Counted from the first letter of the stretch, positions 6,343 through 14,249 are shown. The stretch is 15,016 bases of DNA from Acholeplasmataceae bacterium (GCA_028690555.1 JAQVBA010000022.1:1-15016); one strand, 5' to 3'. Made by a program: numbers and translations. The notes: generated by a model not told the origin, from the sequence alone.

Positions 6343-6867
6343 TTATAAAAAGGTAGGTGCATCATAGGTAAGTCCCTTTAAATCAATGGTCATTTCTTCA
6401 ATGACAACATCTTCATAAGGACGATCACTTGAATCCCTTTTAACGGCTGCAATCAGATCTACAACTTCAATTCCAGAAGTGACGACACCAAATGCGGCAT
6501 ATTGACGATCTAAGTGTGGTGCGTTTTGATGCATGATGAAAAACTGTGTGGTTTGCGAGTTTGGATCACTTGTTCTAGCCATTGAGATGATACCACGTGT
6601 GTGCATGAGTGGATTTTCAAAACCATTTAATGTGAATTCACCACGAATGGGTTTCACACGTGAACCACCTCCACCTTGAATCATAAAACCAGGGATAATA
6701 CGATGAAAAATCAAGCCATCGTAATAATGGTTTTCAATGTGATAAATAAAGTTTTTAACCGTATTTGGAGCTACTTTGGGAAATAATTCAATAGTGATCG
6801 TACCATATTTTTTGACTTTGAGTGTAACGACTGGATTTTTTTCATCCATAAATGTTTGATAGTTCAT
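6343..6867 (-). CDS. ppiB: Cyclophilin-type peptidyl-prolyl cis-trans isomerase
   Basis: A 174-residue single-domain cyclophilin. It has the catalytic F-H-R-I-I-P-G-F-M-I-Q-G-G stretch (Arg56, Phe61, Gln64), S-M-A-R-T-S-D-P-N-S-Q-T-T-Q-F-F-I (95-111) and H-L-D-R-Q-Y-A-A-F-G-V-V (118-129). It speeds isomerisation of X-Pro bonds. No signal peptide or membrane anchor is visible, so it is cytoplasmic. The AAGGAGA site six bases upstream of ATG 6867 supports the start. A compact terminator lies just upstream and leaves no room for a promoter. Expression must come from read-through or from a promoter inside the preceding gene. rluF follows two bases after the stop. Confidence 0.93.
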   Translation of the reverse strand: MNYQTFMDEKNPVVTLKVKKYGTITIELFPKVAPNTVKNFIYHIENHYYDGLIFHRIIPGFMIQGGGGSRVKPIRGEFTLNGFENPLMHTRGIISMARTSDPNSQTTQFFIMHQNAPHLDRQYAAFGVVTSGIEVVDLIAAVKRDSSDRPYEDVVIEEMTIDLKGLTYDAPTFL

Positions 6868-6889
6868 ATTTTCTCCTTATATATTCATG

Positions 6890-6907
6890 AAAAAAGGCTT
6901 TCGCCTT
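6890..6907 (-). terminator. Short GAAA-loop terminator after the six-helix membrane protein gene
   Basis: AAGGC-GAAA-GCCTT followed by a short U run on the minus strand. The stem is only five pairs but the GAAA loop is stable. It overlaps the TAA of the 6906-7580 gene. Given that ppiB has no visible promoter of its own, it may act as a partial terminator that sets the ratio of the two genes. Confidence 0.6.
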
Positions 6908-7580
6908 AGTTCACATAGGGTCTCTTGTCTTCAGGTTCTTCAATGATTTTTTGTTTCTTTTGATCACTTGGTAACTGATCTTCAGCAGCGGGTGATATTT
7001 CTTTTTCTTTGCCTGCGTTTAATGATTTAGAATACTCACGATATTTTTGATATCCACCATAGCCATCAACACCTAAATAGATCGAACCAATGATTGCGAT
7101 AATGAGTAAGAATAAACCGACAGTACCATAATCAAAATTAGGAACAACAGCAATGATGACACCAATGGTGAGTGAGACGATGTGCATCCAAAACTTAGGA
7201 ATCTCTGTTTTTTCACCAAGGAAAACCACAGAATTAAAATACACCAAACCACGTACATAGAAAACAAAGGTCAGTGCATAACGATAAACACTTGCCCAAA
7301 CGGGCTCTGTTGATAAATCTCTTGTTACTGCAACATAAATCATGCCAATACCAATTAATGTATCAAAAATAATTTCGATTAAATTAATTGTTCTTAAGGT
7401 TTCTTTTTGAAGTGACTTCATGAGTGGGATTACACGAAGGAGAGAAAATAACACAATAGCAACCCCAGTAATCGTATAGACAACCTCATTGGCAAATACC
7501 ATGTAAATACCAACACCTAAAAGAAGTGCTGCTAAAACAAATTTTAAAATCCAACCATAGCCATAAGCTTTTGATTTCAT
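6906..7580 (-). CDS. Six-helix integral membrane protein (DUF308/HdeD-like), function unknown
   Basis: A 224-residue protein with about six hydrophobic segments near residues 12-30, 33-51, 66-84, 95-115, 130-147 and 150-169, joined by short loops. It ends in a charged, probably cytoplasmic tail of some 45 residues rich in Lys, Glu and Pro. The paired-helix layout resembles HdeD/DUF308 membrane proteins, but I see no diagnostic motif and the family call is tentative. No catalytic residues are visible. A strong promoter and a GGGGG ribosome site seven bases before ATG 7580 show it is a real gene. A terminator overlaps its stop. Its neighbours (ppiB, rluF) do not suggest a role. Confidence 0.75.
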   Translation of the reverse strand: MKSKAYGYGWILKFVLAALLLGVGIYMVFANEVVYTITGVAIVLFSLLRVIPLMKSLQKETLRTINLIEIIFDTLIGIGMIYVAVTRDLSTEPVWASVYRYALTFVFYVRGLVYFNSVVFLGEKTEIPKFWMHIVSLTIGVIIAVVPNFDYGTVGLFLLIIAIIGSIYLGVDGYGGYQKYREYSKSLNAGKEKEISPAAEDQLPSDQKKQKIIEEPEDKRPYVN

Positions 7581-7604
7581 AACATAACCCCCTTCTATAG
7601 TTGA

Positions 7605-7633
7605 ATTATACTCAAGAAGCTTGATTTATGCAA
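7605..7633 (-). promoter_or_regulatory. SigA-type promoter of the six-helix membrane protein gene
   Basis: On the minus strand TTGCAT (7633-7628), a 17-base spacer and a perfect TATAAT (7610-7605). It lies 25 bases upstream of ATG 7580, with a GGGGG ribosome site between. This probably also supplies ppiB and rluF by read-through. Confidence 0.75.
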
Positions 7634-7725
7634 TAAAATGACATGAGTTAAGAATGAAATAGATCATGCATAACAAGAAAAGTTATAAAGATAGTGTGTT
7701 AAAATGAAAGATGGAGATGATAAAC

Positions 7726-8241
7726 ATGTATAAACTCATTAAACCACAGAAAAAGCATAAAAAAGCATTTATTTCTTATATCGAAGAATGGGGAATGGAA
7801 TCAATCACACCCGTGACTTTTGATTTAAAAAATGAAACATACGAAACGTTACTTGATCGATTTCATCAAGCAAAACATGATTTAAATCTACCATCTGGAT
7901 ATATTCCAGAATCTAATTATTTTTTTGTGGATGAAGATGAAAAAATTATTGGATGTGTCAATATTAGGCATCATTTAGATGAAGTCTTATACCGAATTAG
8001 AGGCCATATTGCTTATGGCATCAGACCGAGTAGACGTGGTGAAGGATTAGCCTCAATGATGTTGGAGGTTGCTTTAAAAAAGGCTAAAAAATTAGGAATT
8101 GATCGTGTTTTAATGGTCACCGATAAAAATAATATTGCATCCGCTAAAGTCATTCAAGCAAATGGTGGAATCCTATCGAATGAAACGTATGATATGACAG
8201 ATCATGAAGTGATTCAACGCTACTGGATTGATTTAAATTAG
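7726..8241 (+). CDS. GNAT family N-acetyltransferase
   Basis: A 171-residue GNAT acetyltransferase. The acetyl-CoA binding motif A is R103-R-G-E-G-L-A109, preceded by the beta strand H-I-A-Y-G-I-R-P. Motif B (N-N-I-A-S-A-K-V-I-Q-A-N-G-G, 135-148) and the closing R-Y-W-I-D-L follow. It transfers acetyl from acetyl-CoA to an amine; the acceptor cannot be told, and the layout resembles the many small stand-alone GNATs of Bacillota. The start chosen is ATG 7726, because GGAGATGA at 7713-7720 is well spaced from it. The ATG at 7711 would place that site inside the gene. No strong promoter is visible in the gap to the divergent membrane protein; TATAAA near 7684 and TAAAAT near 7700 are weak candidates. 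Confidence 0.9.
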   Translation: MYKLIKPQKKHKKAFISYIEEWGMESITPVTFDLKNETYETLLDRFHQAKHDLNLPSGYIPESNYFFVDEDEKIIGCVNIRHHLDEVLYRIRGHIAYGIRPSRRGEGLASMMLEVALKKAKKLGIDRVLMVTDKNNIASAKVIQANGGILSNETYDMTDHEVIQRYWIDLN

Positions 8242-8243
8242 GC

Positions 8244-8271
8244 TTGCTAAAATGCTTAGTTATGCTATAAT
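8244..8271 (+). promoter_or_regulatory. Promoter of tRNA-Pro with extended -10
   Basis: TTGCTA (8244-8249), a 16-base spacer and TATAAT (8266-8271), with TG one base before the -10 (TGC-TATAAT). The -35 begins two bases after the acetyltransferase stop, and transcription should start about 10 bases before the tRNA. Confidence 0.7.
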
Positions 8272-8287
8272 CTAAGTTGAATCACTT

Positions 8288-8364
8288 CGGGAAGTGGCTC
8301 AGCTTGGTAGAGCGCCTGGTTCGGGACTAGGAGGTCGCAGGTTCAAATCCTGTCTTCCCGACCA
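8288..8364 (+). tRNA. tRNA-Pro, anticodon CGG
   Basis: A full cloverleaf of 77 bases including an encoded CCA. The acceptor stem is CGGGAAG/CTTCCCG, the D stem GCTC/GAGC, the anticodon stem CCTGG/CTAGG (one G-U), and the T stem GCAGG/CCTGT (one G-U) with TTCAAAT loop. The anticodon loop TTCGGGA places CGG at 8322-8324, which reads proline codon CCG. Pair C1-G72, G37 and A73 agree with bacterial tRNA-Pro identity. A CGG rather than TGG anticodon is noteworthy in an AT-rich genome. Confidence 0.96.
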
Positions 8365-8376
8365 TCTATAAAAAAT

Positions 8377-8396
8377 AACACCCAAATTTGGGTGTT
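8377..8396. terminator. Bidirectional terminator between tRNA-Pro and the MFS gene
   Basis: A perfect 20-base palindrome (AACACCCAAA and its complement) followed by T4 on the plus strand and by a longer T-rich run (TTATTTTTTAT, as read) on the minus strand. It lies between convergent genes and should end both transcripts, more strongly in the minus direction. Confidence 0.88.
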
Positions 8397-8400
8397 TTGT

Positions 8401-9591
8401 TTATATGATTACTTTATGTTTTTTTATGAGCAATAATATGGTGTATGCAGCACCTAATAAGATGAGAGCTGTCACAGTTAAAATCGATTTAGTTCCTAAA
8501 AATAAAGCGAGTGTTGTCATAATTATGCCACTTGCAATTTGACCAATACCATCGATTTGACCAAAGGTCGACATCACGGTTGCTTTAATGTTTGATGGGA
8601 TTTCTCGAGCTTGAATACTTGTATAGAGTGGATCAAGTCCTTGTCTTGTCATCCTGAAGAAGAGGAATCCAAAAATCGCAATCCAAGCTTGATCAACATA
8701 AGCAAATATGAATAATCCTAAACTCATAAAAATGAGTAAAATGAAAAACCAGTGATAAGTTTTTAAACCAGCATCGACATTTTTCTTAATGATGAAAAGC
8801 ATGATAACCCCTAAAATAGCGACTACCATATGCATCATTGACACAATATAAATGGTTGGTAAATCACTTAAAAAGGTTTTTGCTGTCTGATCTAAAATCA
8901 TTAATTCTTCCAGTCTGTCTATACCTTCACTAAAGAGTCCAAGTAAAAATGCAGTGATGACAAAAATTCTTAATAGTGGATGCTTGATGATATGTTTAAT
9001 TCCTAATTTGAATTGGTGAATCATCGAATGTGTTGATTTTTCTAAAATCACATGTTCTTTCATCACAAAAATTAAGAAAATAGACATCAAGATATAAATG
9101 AAGGCACTGATTATCATCGGCATTCTAATATCGATAATCCCAAAACCTAATGCGCCAAAGATGCCTAATATTGTCATCCATTTACTCACTGAATTTCCTT
9201 TGATGTAAGTCATTTCGATATGTTCATTTTGAGTTTCATCAGAAATCCAGGCATCGAGTGCACCACTGATGAAGGTATAACCAAAACCCCATACGATTTG
9301 AGCGATAAAAATCCAGATGAATTTTAAACTAGAGACTTCAATCAAAAACCCTAATCCAATGATAAAAAAACCTAAAACAACACTCAGTTTTCGAGAATAT
9401 TTATCAGCAACAATCCCTGTTGGAACTTCAAAAAAGATGACAGCAATCTCTAATGCTGTCCCCAATAAAATCAGCTGATAAGGAACGAGTTTTGCATCAT
9501 CAATGCGATAAACGATAGCAGATGTCATCATCATCGTCATCGCAAAACTAATCATGCCACGTTGTAATATAAATAGATGTCTTGGATTCAT
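8401..9591 (-). CDS. Major facilitator superfamily transporter
   Basis: A 396-residue membrane protein with about twelve hydrophobic helices and a long central loop near residues 185-200. The cytoplasmic loop after helix 2 carries an MFS motif-A-like G59-I-V-A-D-K-Y-S-R-K68. G-A-L-D-A-W-I-S-D-E at about 110-119 is typical of the drug-efflux-like MFS group related to tetracycline exporters of Gram-positives. It is probably a proton-driven exporter; the substrate cannot be predicted, and resistance to any drug is not shown. The start is ATG 9591, with GAGG at 9601-9598 six bases upstream; a GTG at 9603 overlaps that site and is less likely. It is a single gene between two terminators. Only a weak TAAAAT -10 is seen near 9610-9615. 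Confidence 0.88.
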   Translation of the reverse strand: MNPRHLFILQRGMISFAMTMMMTSAIVYRIDDAKLVPYQLILLGTALEIAVIFFEVPTGIVADKYSRKLSVVLGFFIIGLGFLIEVSSLKFIWIFIAQIVWGFGYTFISGALDAWISDETQNEHIEMTYIKGNSVSKWMTILGIFGALGFGIIDIRMPMIISAFIYILMSIFLIFVMKEHVILEKSTHSMIHQFKLGIKHIIKHPLLRIFVITAFLLGLFSEGIDRLEELMILDQTAKTFLSDLPTIYIVSMMHMVVAILGVIMLFIIKKNVDAGLKTYHWFFILLIFMSLGLFIFAYVDQAWIAIFGFLFFRMTRQGLDPLYTSIQAREIPSNIKATVMSTFGQIDGIGQIASGIIMTTLALFLGTKSILTVTALILLGAAYTILLLIKKHKVII

Positions 9592-9631
9592 GTTTAACCT
9601 CACGCATCCATTTTACATGAATTAGGAGTAC

Positions 9632-9671
9632 AAAAAAAGATGTTTATAGTTTAAATTTCCTATAAACATCT
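9632..9671 (-). terminator. Strong terminator of the repeat/solute-binding lipoprotein gene
   Basis: A perfect 12-bp inverted repeat (AGATGTTTATAG with CTATAAACATCT) around a 10-base loop, followed by seven U residues on the minus strand. It lies about 40 bases after the lipoprotein stop and insulates the MFS gene. Confidence 0.88.
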
Positions 9672-9713
9672 CTTGGATTAAATATTAGCTACATAAATAG
9701 ACAATCGATGACG

Positions 9714-12050
9714 TTATTCAATAAAGAATAAATCGTATAGTGCTTTTGTCCAATTCCAATAATAGGTAAGTTCTAAACCTTCAAGATTTTCATCAAATAA
9801 AACAAGGTTACTTCTGGAATACAAAGGAACACTCGGAAGCACTTTATTCCATCTAAGTTGATATGCTTGCCAATAAGCGAGATATTGTTCTTGTTCATCA
9901 TAATCTAAGGATTGTAAGAGTTCTGCAAGCTCATCAATGGTCAATTCACCAGTTTGAAGTGGTGCTGCCAAAGTGGTTTGATTGTCAATTAGATTTTGTG
10001 GATTTTGATTTGTTCCAGCATAAATAGAATGCCAACGGTAATAAGGTATGACGTATGTAACAGATTGAAATACGCCATGATAGATTTGTTCGCCATCTTC
10101 TAATAGATAATTATAGGTTAAATATTTACTAGTCAATTCACGTGAACCAGGCGTGTATTGAAAATCAATCCCAATTTGTGGCATATATGTTTCTAAACTT
10201 GATGCAAAATCAAATTGCAATAAGTTGTTAGATTCTCCTAAAAAGGAAATTGAAAGTTTTTCACCATTTTGATTATGTCTTAAATAAGAAGTGGAAGCCA
10301 TACTTGAATCAAAATGAGTTACGCCATCGGCTTCATACTTCCATTCAGTGAGATCTAGAATCCGATTAGCTTCAGATACTGAAAAGTCGTAGGTATTCAA
10401 ATTATCCTTTAAATAACTTTCTGAATCTTTATATAGCCATGACTCATAATAGTAATCATTATCAACGATTGTCAATAAATTTTCATGCATTTCATCAAAA
10501 AAGGATTGTGGTTTCATAATATGTGCAATCGCTTGACGGACGCGATAATCACTTGCGGGGCCAAAATCTGTGATAAATGATAACGCAAAATAACTATTTT
10601 GTCCTAGAGTTGTATAATCAACTTTATTTGAGTTTTGTGCATCAACTAAATATGAGTAATTATTTTGATGAAAGATAATGTCAAACTGTTGTGTTTCAAT
10701 CATTTCAAAAGTGTTTGGATTGATAAGTTGATAATTCTCATCAGTCTCATATTTCTTAATCGTTACATATTCTAAAATTGGTACACTACCTTCAAAATTG
10801 CCTTTAAAACACTCATTTTTAATAAATTCAATGGCTTGAGTAGAATAACTTTTCAATTTATATGGCCCAGAAGTTACATCTGCAGTATAGCGATAACCTC
10901 CTGCTCCAAGATGAATGTTTAACTCAGAAAATGCGCCTAATGACACTTTCGAACCTTCATTATTTGAATCGATTGAAGTGCCATCTTTAGCGAGACGATG
11001 CATCGGGAATGGGAAAAACTCAAAAAGGCTCTCGATGCCCACCTTTGATCTATACATAAATATCTCATGGTTGACTGTGATGGAAAATTGATAATCATCA
11101 ATCAACTTAACTCCAGAGAAACGAACATCCTCAGATGACTCGTTTATCCGAAAGTTATCATAACCTAAATATGCAGATGATTTTTGATTAAAACCACCTA
11201 AAGAAAGCCATTCTTTAGAACTTGTCATTAAAATTGACCAAACATAATCGTTTGCCGTTAAAGGTTCTCCATCTGACCACTTAAGATCATCAAATAGCTC
11301 AAATGTGAAAACTATATTTCCATTTGTGTCAGTTGTTTTTTCGACATTTTTTACAACCGATTGATTTAAAACTAGAGCATCATATCGATCTCTTTCATAG
11401 ATTGAATACCCAAATAAAAGGCTTGTCGTTGTAGAAGTTACTGTAGAACTTTGATTTCCGATTTGAGGTACGATTTCTCCACCAATCAAAAGTGTACCAA
11501 CGATGAGACTGGGTTCAGACCATCTTGCATATAATGTCATGTTCTTATTTTCAAGTTCGTTTTCATCAAATGGTTTCGTAAAATTAGAATCTAAGAACCA
11601 TCCAACAAAAGCCTTGTTTTCACGTGTTGGCTTTTGTAGATCAAAACTAGATGCATAAGCATAGTTTGTAGGATTGTCTGGATGATTTTCTCCACCATTT
11701 AAAACATAATTAATCGTAAATGTATTGATTTCCCAACCTGCATAAAGCGTAGTATCAGCTGTAAATTGATGGTTAGAATCAATCACTGTTGACAAATTAT
11801 CTTTTTCTAGCATCCAACCAAGAAATTCATGACCTTCCATTTGCGGTTGCGGCAAATTGATGGAAGAACCGGATTCAACATTTTGTGATTGAATTAAGTT
11901 TCCACCCATCGAATCAAATGTGATTGAAACCATGGTTACAGGATCTGGTTTCTCGCTAGGATCAGTTTTTTGATCTGGTGTTTTGCATCCAGATAAAATC
12001 AAAATACATCCGATACATAAAATTAAGTAAAGCCAATAACTACGACGCAT
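9714..12050 (-). CDS. Lipoprotein with two InlB-type repeats fused to a family 5 extracellular solute-binding protein
   Basis: A 778-residue surface lipoprotein. Residues 1-22 are a signal peptide (basic M-R-R, hydrophobic core, lipobox L-S-G-C22). After a polar linker come two Listeria-Bacteroides (InlB B / Flg_new) repeats at about 40-107 and 108-178; each has I-T-F-D or I-N-Y-V-L-N-G-G at its start and T-L-Y-A-G-W or T-L-Y-A-R-W at its end. Residues about 182-778 are a SBP_bac_5 oligopeptide-binding-like domain with W-S-D-G-E-P-L-T-A-N-D-Y-V at 258-270 and the lobe motif F-G-P-A-S-D-Y-R-V-R-Q-A-I. It should bind an oligopeptide or similar ligand outside the membrane, perhaps held away from it by the repeats. 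No permease or ATPase gene is adjacent. The start is ATG 12050, with GAAGG seven bases upstream; ATG 12071 has no ribosome site. A strong terminator follows. Confidence 0.88.
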   Translation of the reverse strand: MRRSYWLYLILCIGCILILSGCKTPDQKTDPSEKPDPVTMVSITFDSMGGNLIQSQNVESGSSINLPQPQMEGHEFLGWMLEKDNLSTVIDSNHQFTADTTLYAGWEINTFTINYVLNGGENHPDNPTNYAYASSFDLQKPTRENKAFVGWFLDSNFTKPFDENELENKNMTLYARWSEPSLIVGTLLIGGEIVPQIGNQSSTVTSTTTSLLFGYSIYERDRYDALVLNQSVVKNVEKTTDTNGNIVFTFELFDDLKWSDGEPLTANDYVWSILMTSSKEWLSLGGFNQKSSAYLGYDNFRINESSEDVRFSGVKLIDDYQFSITVNHEIFMYRSKVGIESLFEFFPFPMHRLAKDGTSIDSNNEGSKVSLGAFSELNIHLGAGGYRYTADVTSGPYKLKSYSTQAIEFIKNECFKGNFEGSVPILEYVTIKKYETDENYQLINPNTFEMIETQQFDIIFHQNNYSYLVDAQNSNKVDYTTLGQNSYFALSFITDFGPASDYRVRQAIAHIMKPQSFFDEMHENLLTIVDNDYYYESWLYKDSESYLKDNLNTYDFSVSEANRILDLTEWKYEADGVTHFDSSMASTSYLRHNQNGEKLSISFLGESNNLLQFDFASSLETYMPQIGIDFQYTPGSRELTSKYLTYNYLLEDGEQIYHGVFQSVTYVIPYYRWHSIYAGTNQNPQNLIDNQTTLAAPLQTGELTIDELAELLQSLDYDEQEQYLAYWQAYQLRWNKVLPSVPLYSRSNLVLFDENLEGLELTYYWNWTKALYDLFFIE

Positions 12051-12071
12051 AAATAAACCTTCTTTCATCAT

Positions 12072-12270
12072 AAAATTCTAATATTTACCTTTTTTTGGCA
12101 TATAAAAAAATGCCCAGTTATAAGAAACTAAGCTGATCGTCGTAGATGTAAACGAGGATGTATAACGCATATTTAATTATAAACTATCATTTTTATATCA
12201 TAAAATCCTTTCGTTTTCGAAGTAATTAAAACAATTTTTAAGAAAATAAAATTAAAATTGCTGCTATATA
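12072..12270 (-). promoter_or_regulatory. Upstream region of the lipoprotein gene, with a weak promoter
   Basis: No gene is seen here. On the minus strand TATAAT (12181-12176) has a poor -35 (TTTATG) 17 bases upstream, which would give a leader of about 120 bases. The leader holds a small hairpin (GGCAT/ATGCC, 12114-12097) with a U-rich loop and no U tract after it. A neighbouring 12-base imperfect direct repeat lies at 12141-12164. The regulatory meaning is unknown. Confidence 0.35.
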
Positions 12271-12273
12271 TGA

Positions 12274-12309
12274 AAAAAGCACATAAATTATCAATTATCT
12301 GTGCTTTTT
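12274..12309 (-). terminator. Terminator of the ion-channel gene
   Basis: AAAAAGCACA pairs with TGTGCTTTTT (10 bp) around a 16-base AT-rich loop, with one further U. It lies about 30 bases after the channel stop codon. The symmetry would also let it work weakly on the plus strand, where no gene is present. Confidence 0.75.
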
Positions 12310-12336
12310 GCCATTGTTTTAAAGCTGACTTAATCC

Positions 12337-14148
12337 TTAGATTGTAATTAAAACACACTCATCATCTTCACGTATTTCAAATTTTTCTTTATGGAGATCA
12401 CCATCGATAATCAATAGTGCTTGATCTCTAAAAATACCAATTAAAATTTGTTTTGGATTTGTTTTTAAATAAAGTGATTCAATCGCTTGTTTTTTAGATT
12501 CAAAGCGAATTGGGAATTGAGCATCGATGAAGTCTTTCGCCTTAACAATCGCGATGGATTGACGATCAATATTAGAATCATCAGCTTCAATCGTTAATAG
12601 ATCTTCATAAAATGGTGCTGTTTCCTTAAATAGGGCTAATTTGCTTAATAGAAGTGAAATAATCTTATTTGAAATAATCGTGTTATTGATATTGAATCCT
12701 CTAACGATAATATCATTTTTTGGATTTAAGAGTTCAACGATGATTTCAACATGTGGATTTGTAATATGTCCTTCAAGATAAATTAGTGTATTAATGATAT
12801 TTGCATCAAGTGCATCAAATTCAACATTTTCATCACTCAAGAGCAGTATTTTAGCAGATCTTGAAGATGTATTTAGTTTATCGACAAATCCAGGTATTTC
12901 TGATGATTCAACATAACTTGAGTGAAATTTGTTTTTATATATGCTTTCATACTGCATTAGAGCATCTAAAATAAAGTTTAATTTATTATTTGTTCCAATA
13001 ATATAAGTATCAAAATCTGTTAAAGATTTAACTTTTTTGAGTTTTAATTCGATTGGTTGATAAAGATGAGCACTCTTTGAGTTTTTAATCACATCATTGG
13101 GTGATAAGACATAAGTTGCATTCGCATCATGAGCCACAGGAATGGCTTGGTTATAATCTTTTAATATATTTTCAATATCTGGATTTGGGATACTATAAAT
13201 CTCAGAACCTTTAAAAGAGAATAGACTTAAATAGACATCTTCAATCTTACTTTCAATGAGTGTTTGAGCAATGATTTGTCCTAATCTTCGATCAAATACA
13301 ATTGGCATGATTTCATGCTCTTTAAGTGATTTAACAACACGACTTAATGTAAGAATTTTTTCTTTTGTTTCAATCTTTTTAATTTCGACAACAATTGGAG
13401 GTTCTAGGTCAAATTCGATTTCACCTAACGATAAAATATTTTTAATAACGTTTAAATCACTTTTTGTCATTGTGTCATCAATTTTATCATGTTGATCAGG
13501 ATTCATAATAAGAAGCGCTTTTGCATGTTCAACCGAAATATCATCTAAATTTGATCTTAGAAGTGGATCACCTTGTTTCACTAAAACATTCATTTTAACG
13601 AGTTTATGTTTTTGTGCAGATCGGTTAATGGCATTAATGATTTGTGATTCTGCATACGTTTTATCAACTTGTGCGAGTATCATGACCGTGACATCACTTG
13701 ATTCAACGAATAATAAGTCAGAAACAAGTTCAGGAACTTTTGAGTTCCAGTTTAATATGACAATGTGGTTTTCCATAAAAACTTTCCCAGAACCTGATTT
13801 TTTATTGCCAACATAGTCTTTAATTGCATTGGTCGTTAAAGCGATTATCACACCGGTAAATAGCACCATACCAATAACAAGAACAACAACTGCAAGCACT
13901 AATGTTTGTGGATTTTCAATTTGCAAAATTGCATTGGGTGTTAACATCCATTTCACACTGCCATTAGTAAGTGCATCAATAAACGATGTATAGCTACTAT
14001 CAATGATGGTAGCAATAAATGCAGCAATTAACAAAATGATAATATTAATCAATAACATGAGTAGAATGACATAAACTTGTGGTCGTTTATATGTTTTGAT
14101 ACTAATTAAACTTTTTGTTCTTGCAATGGTTGTTTTTAACCGATTCAT
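12337..14148 (-). CDS. CASTOR/POLLUX-type ion channel with RCK-like cytosolic domains
   Basis: A 603-residue protein. Two transmembrane helices lie at about 24-49 and 82-106. They are followed by a Rossmann-like RCK domain opening with E-N-H-I-V-I-L-N-W-N at 126-135, and by a second such domain starting near F-D-T-Y-I-I-G-T-N-N-K in the latter half. This is the layout of CASTOR/POLLUX/DMI1-like channels, whose plant members act in the nuclear envelope; bacterial members are uncharacterised cation channels as far as I know. The segment between the helices (about 50-80) has no T-V-G-Y-G potassium filter, so ion choice is uncertain. TrkA alone is soluble and Kch has a K filter, so both fit less well. 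A GAGGGGG site eight bases before ATG 14148 supports the start. The leader carries a terminator-like hairpin, and a terminator follows the stop. Confidence 0.82.
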   Translation of the reverse strand: MNRLKTTIARTKSLISIKTYKRPQVYVILLMLLINIIILLIAAFIATIIDSSYTSFIDALTNGSVKWMLTPNAILQIENPQTLVLAVVVLVIGMVLFTGVIIALTTNAIKDYVGNKKSGSGKVFMENHIVILNWNSKVPELVSDLLFVESSDVTVMILAQVDKTYAESQIINAINRSAQKHKLVKMNVLVKQGDPLLRSNLDDISVEHAKALLIMNPDQHDKIDDTMTKSDLNVIKNILSLGEIEFDLEPPIVVEIKKIETKEKILTLSRVVKSLKEHEIMPIVFDRRLGQIIAQTLIESKIEDVYLSLFSFKGSEIYSIPNPDIENILKDYNQAIPVAHDANATYVLSPNDVIKNSKSAHLYQPIELKLKKVKSLTDFDTYIIGTNNKLNFILDALMQYESIYKNKFHSSYVESSEIPGFVDKLNTSSRSAKILLLSDENVEFDALDANIINTLIYLEGHITNPHVEIIVELLNPKNDIIVRGFNINNTIISNKIISLLLSKLALFKETAPFYEDLLTIEADDSNIDRQSIAIVKAKDFIDAQFPIRFESKKQAIESLYLKTNPKQILIGIFRDQALLIIDGDLHKEKFEIREDDECVLITI

Positions 14149-14173
14149 GAATAATTCCCCCTCATGTTTCTAT

Positions 14174-14218
14174 AAAAAAATGACTTAGATAAATTATTTT
14201 GTTCATCTAAGTTGTCAT
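14174..14218 (-). terminator. Leader attenuator-like hairpin before the channel gene
   Basis: On the minus strand ACTTAGAT pairs with ATCTAAGT (8 bp, extendable by ATG/CAT across a three-base bulge) around a 14-base loop, then seven U residues. It lies between a candidate promoter and the channel ribosome site, where no upstream minus-strand gene needs terminating. Control by conditional termination is inferred; the trigger is unknown. Confidence 0.6.
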
Positions 14219-14243
14219 CTATAATTATGATTAATTTATTTAC

Positions 14244-14249
14244 ATTATA
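14244..14249 (-). promoter_or_regulatory. Candidate -10 box for the channel gene
   Basis: A TATAAT on the minus strand about 95 bases upstream of the channel ATG. No convincing -35 lies 16-18 bases further (TCATAA-like). If used, transcription starts near 14237, about 20 bases before the attenuator-like stem. Confidence 0.4.

Noticed and set aside
12097..12114. Hairpin GGCAT/ATGCC before the lipoprotein as a terminator
   Set aside because: The stem is five pairs with a large U-rich loop and is followed by A residues, not U, on the transcribed strand.
12141..12164. Twelve-base imperfect direct repeat
   Set aside because: Only two copies with several mismatches and no link to a promoter element; likely chance.
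12173..12358. Minus-strand open frame of 61 codons overlapping the end of the channel gene
   Set aside because: It runs through the channel terminator hairpin, has low-complexity F/I/K-rich content and no ribosome site; it is a shadow of AT-rich intergenic DNA.
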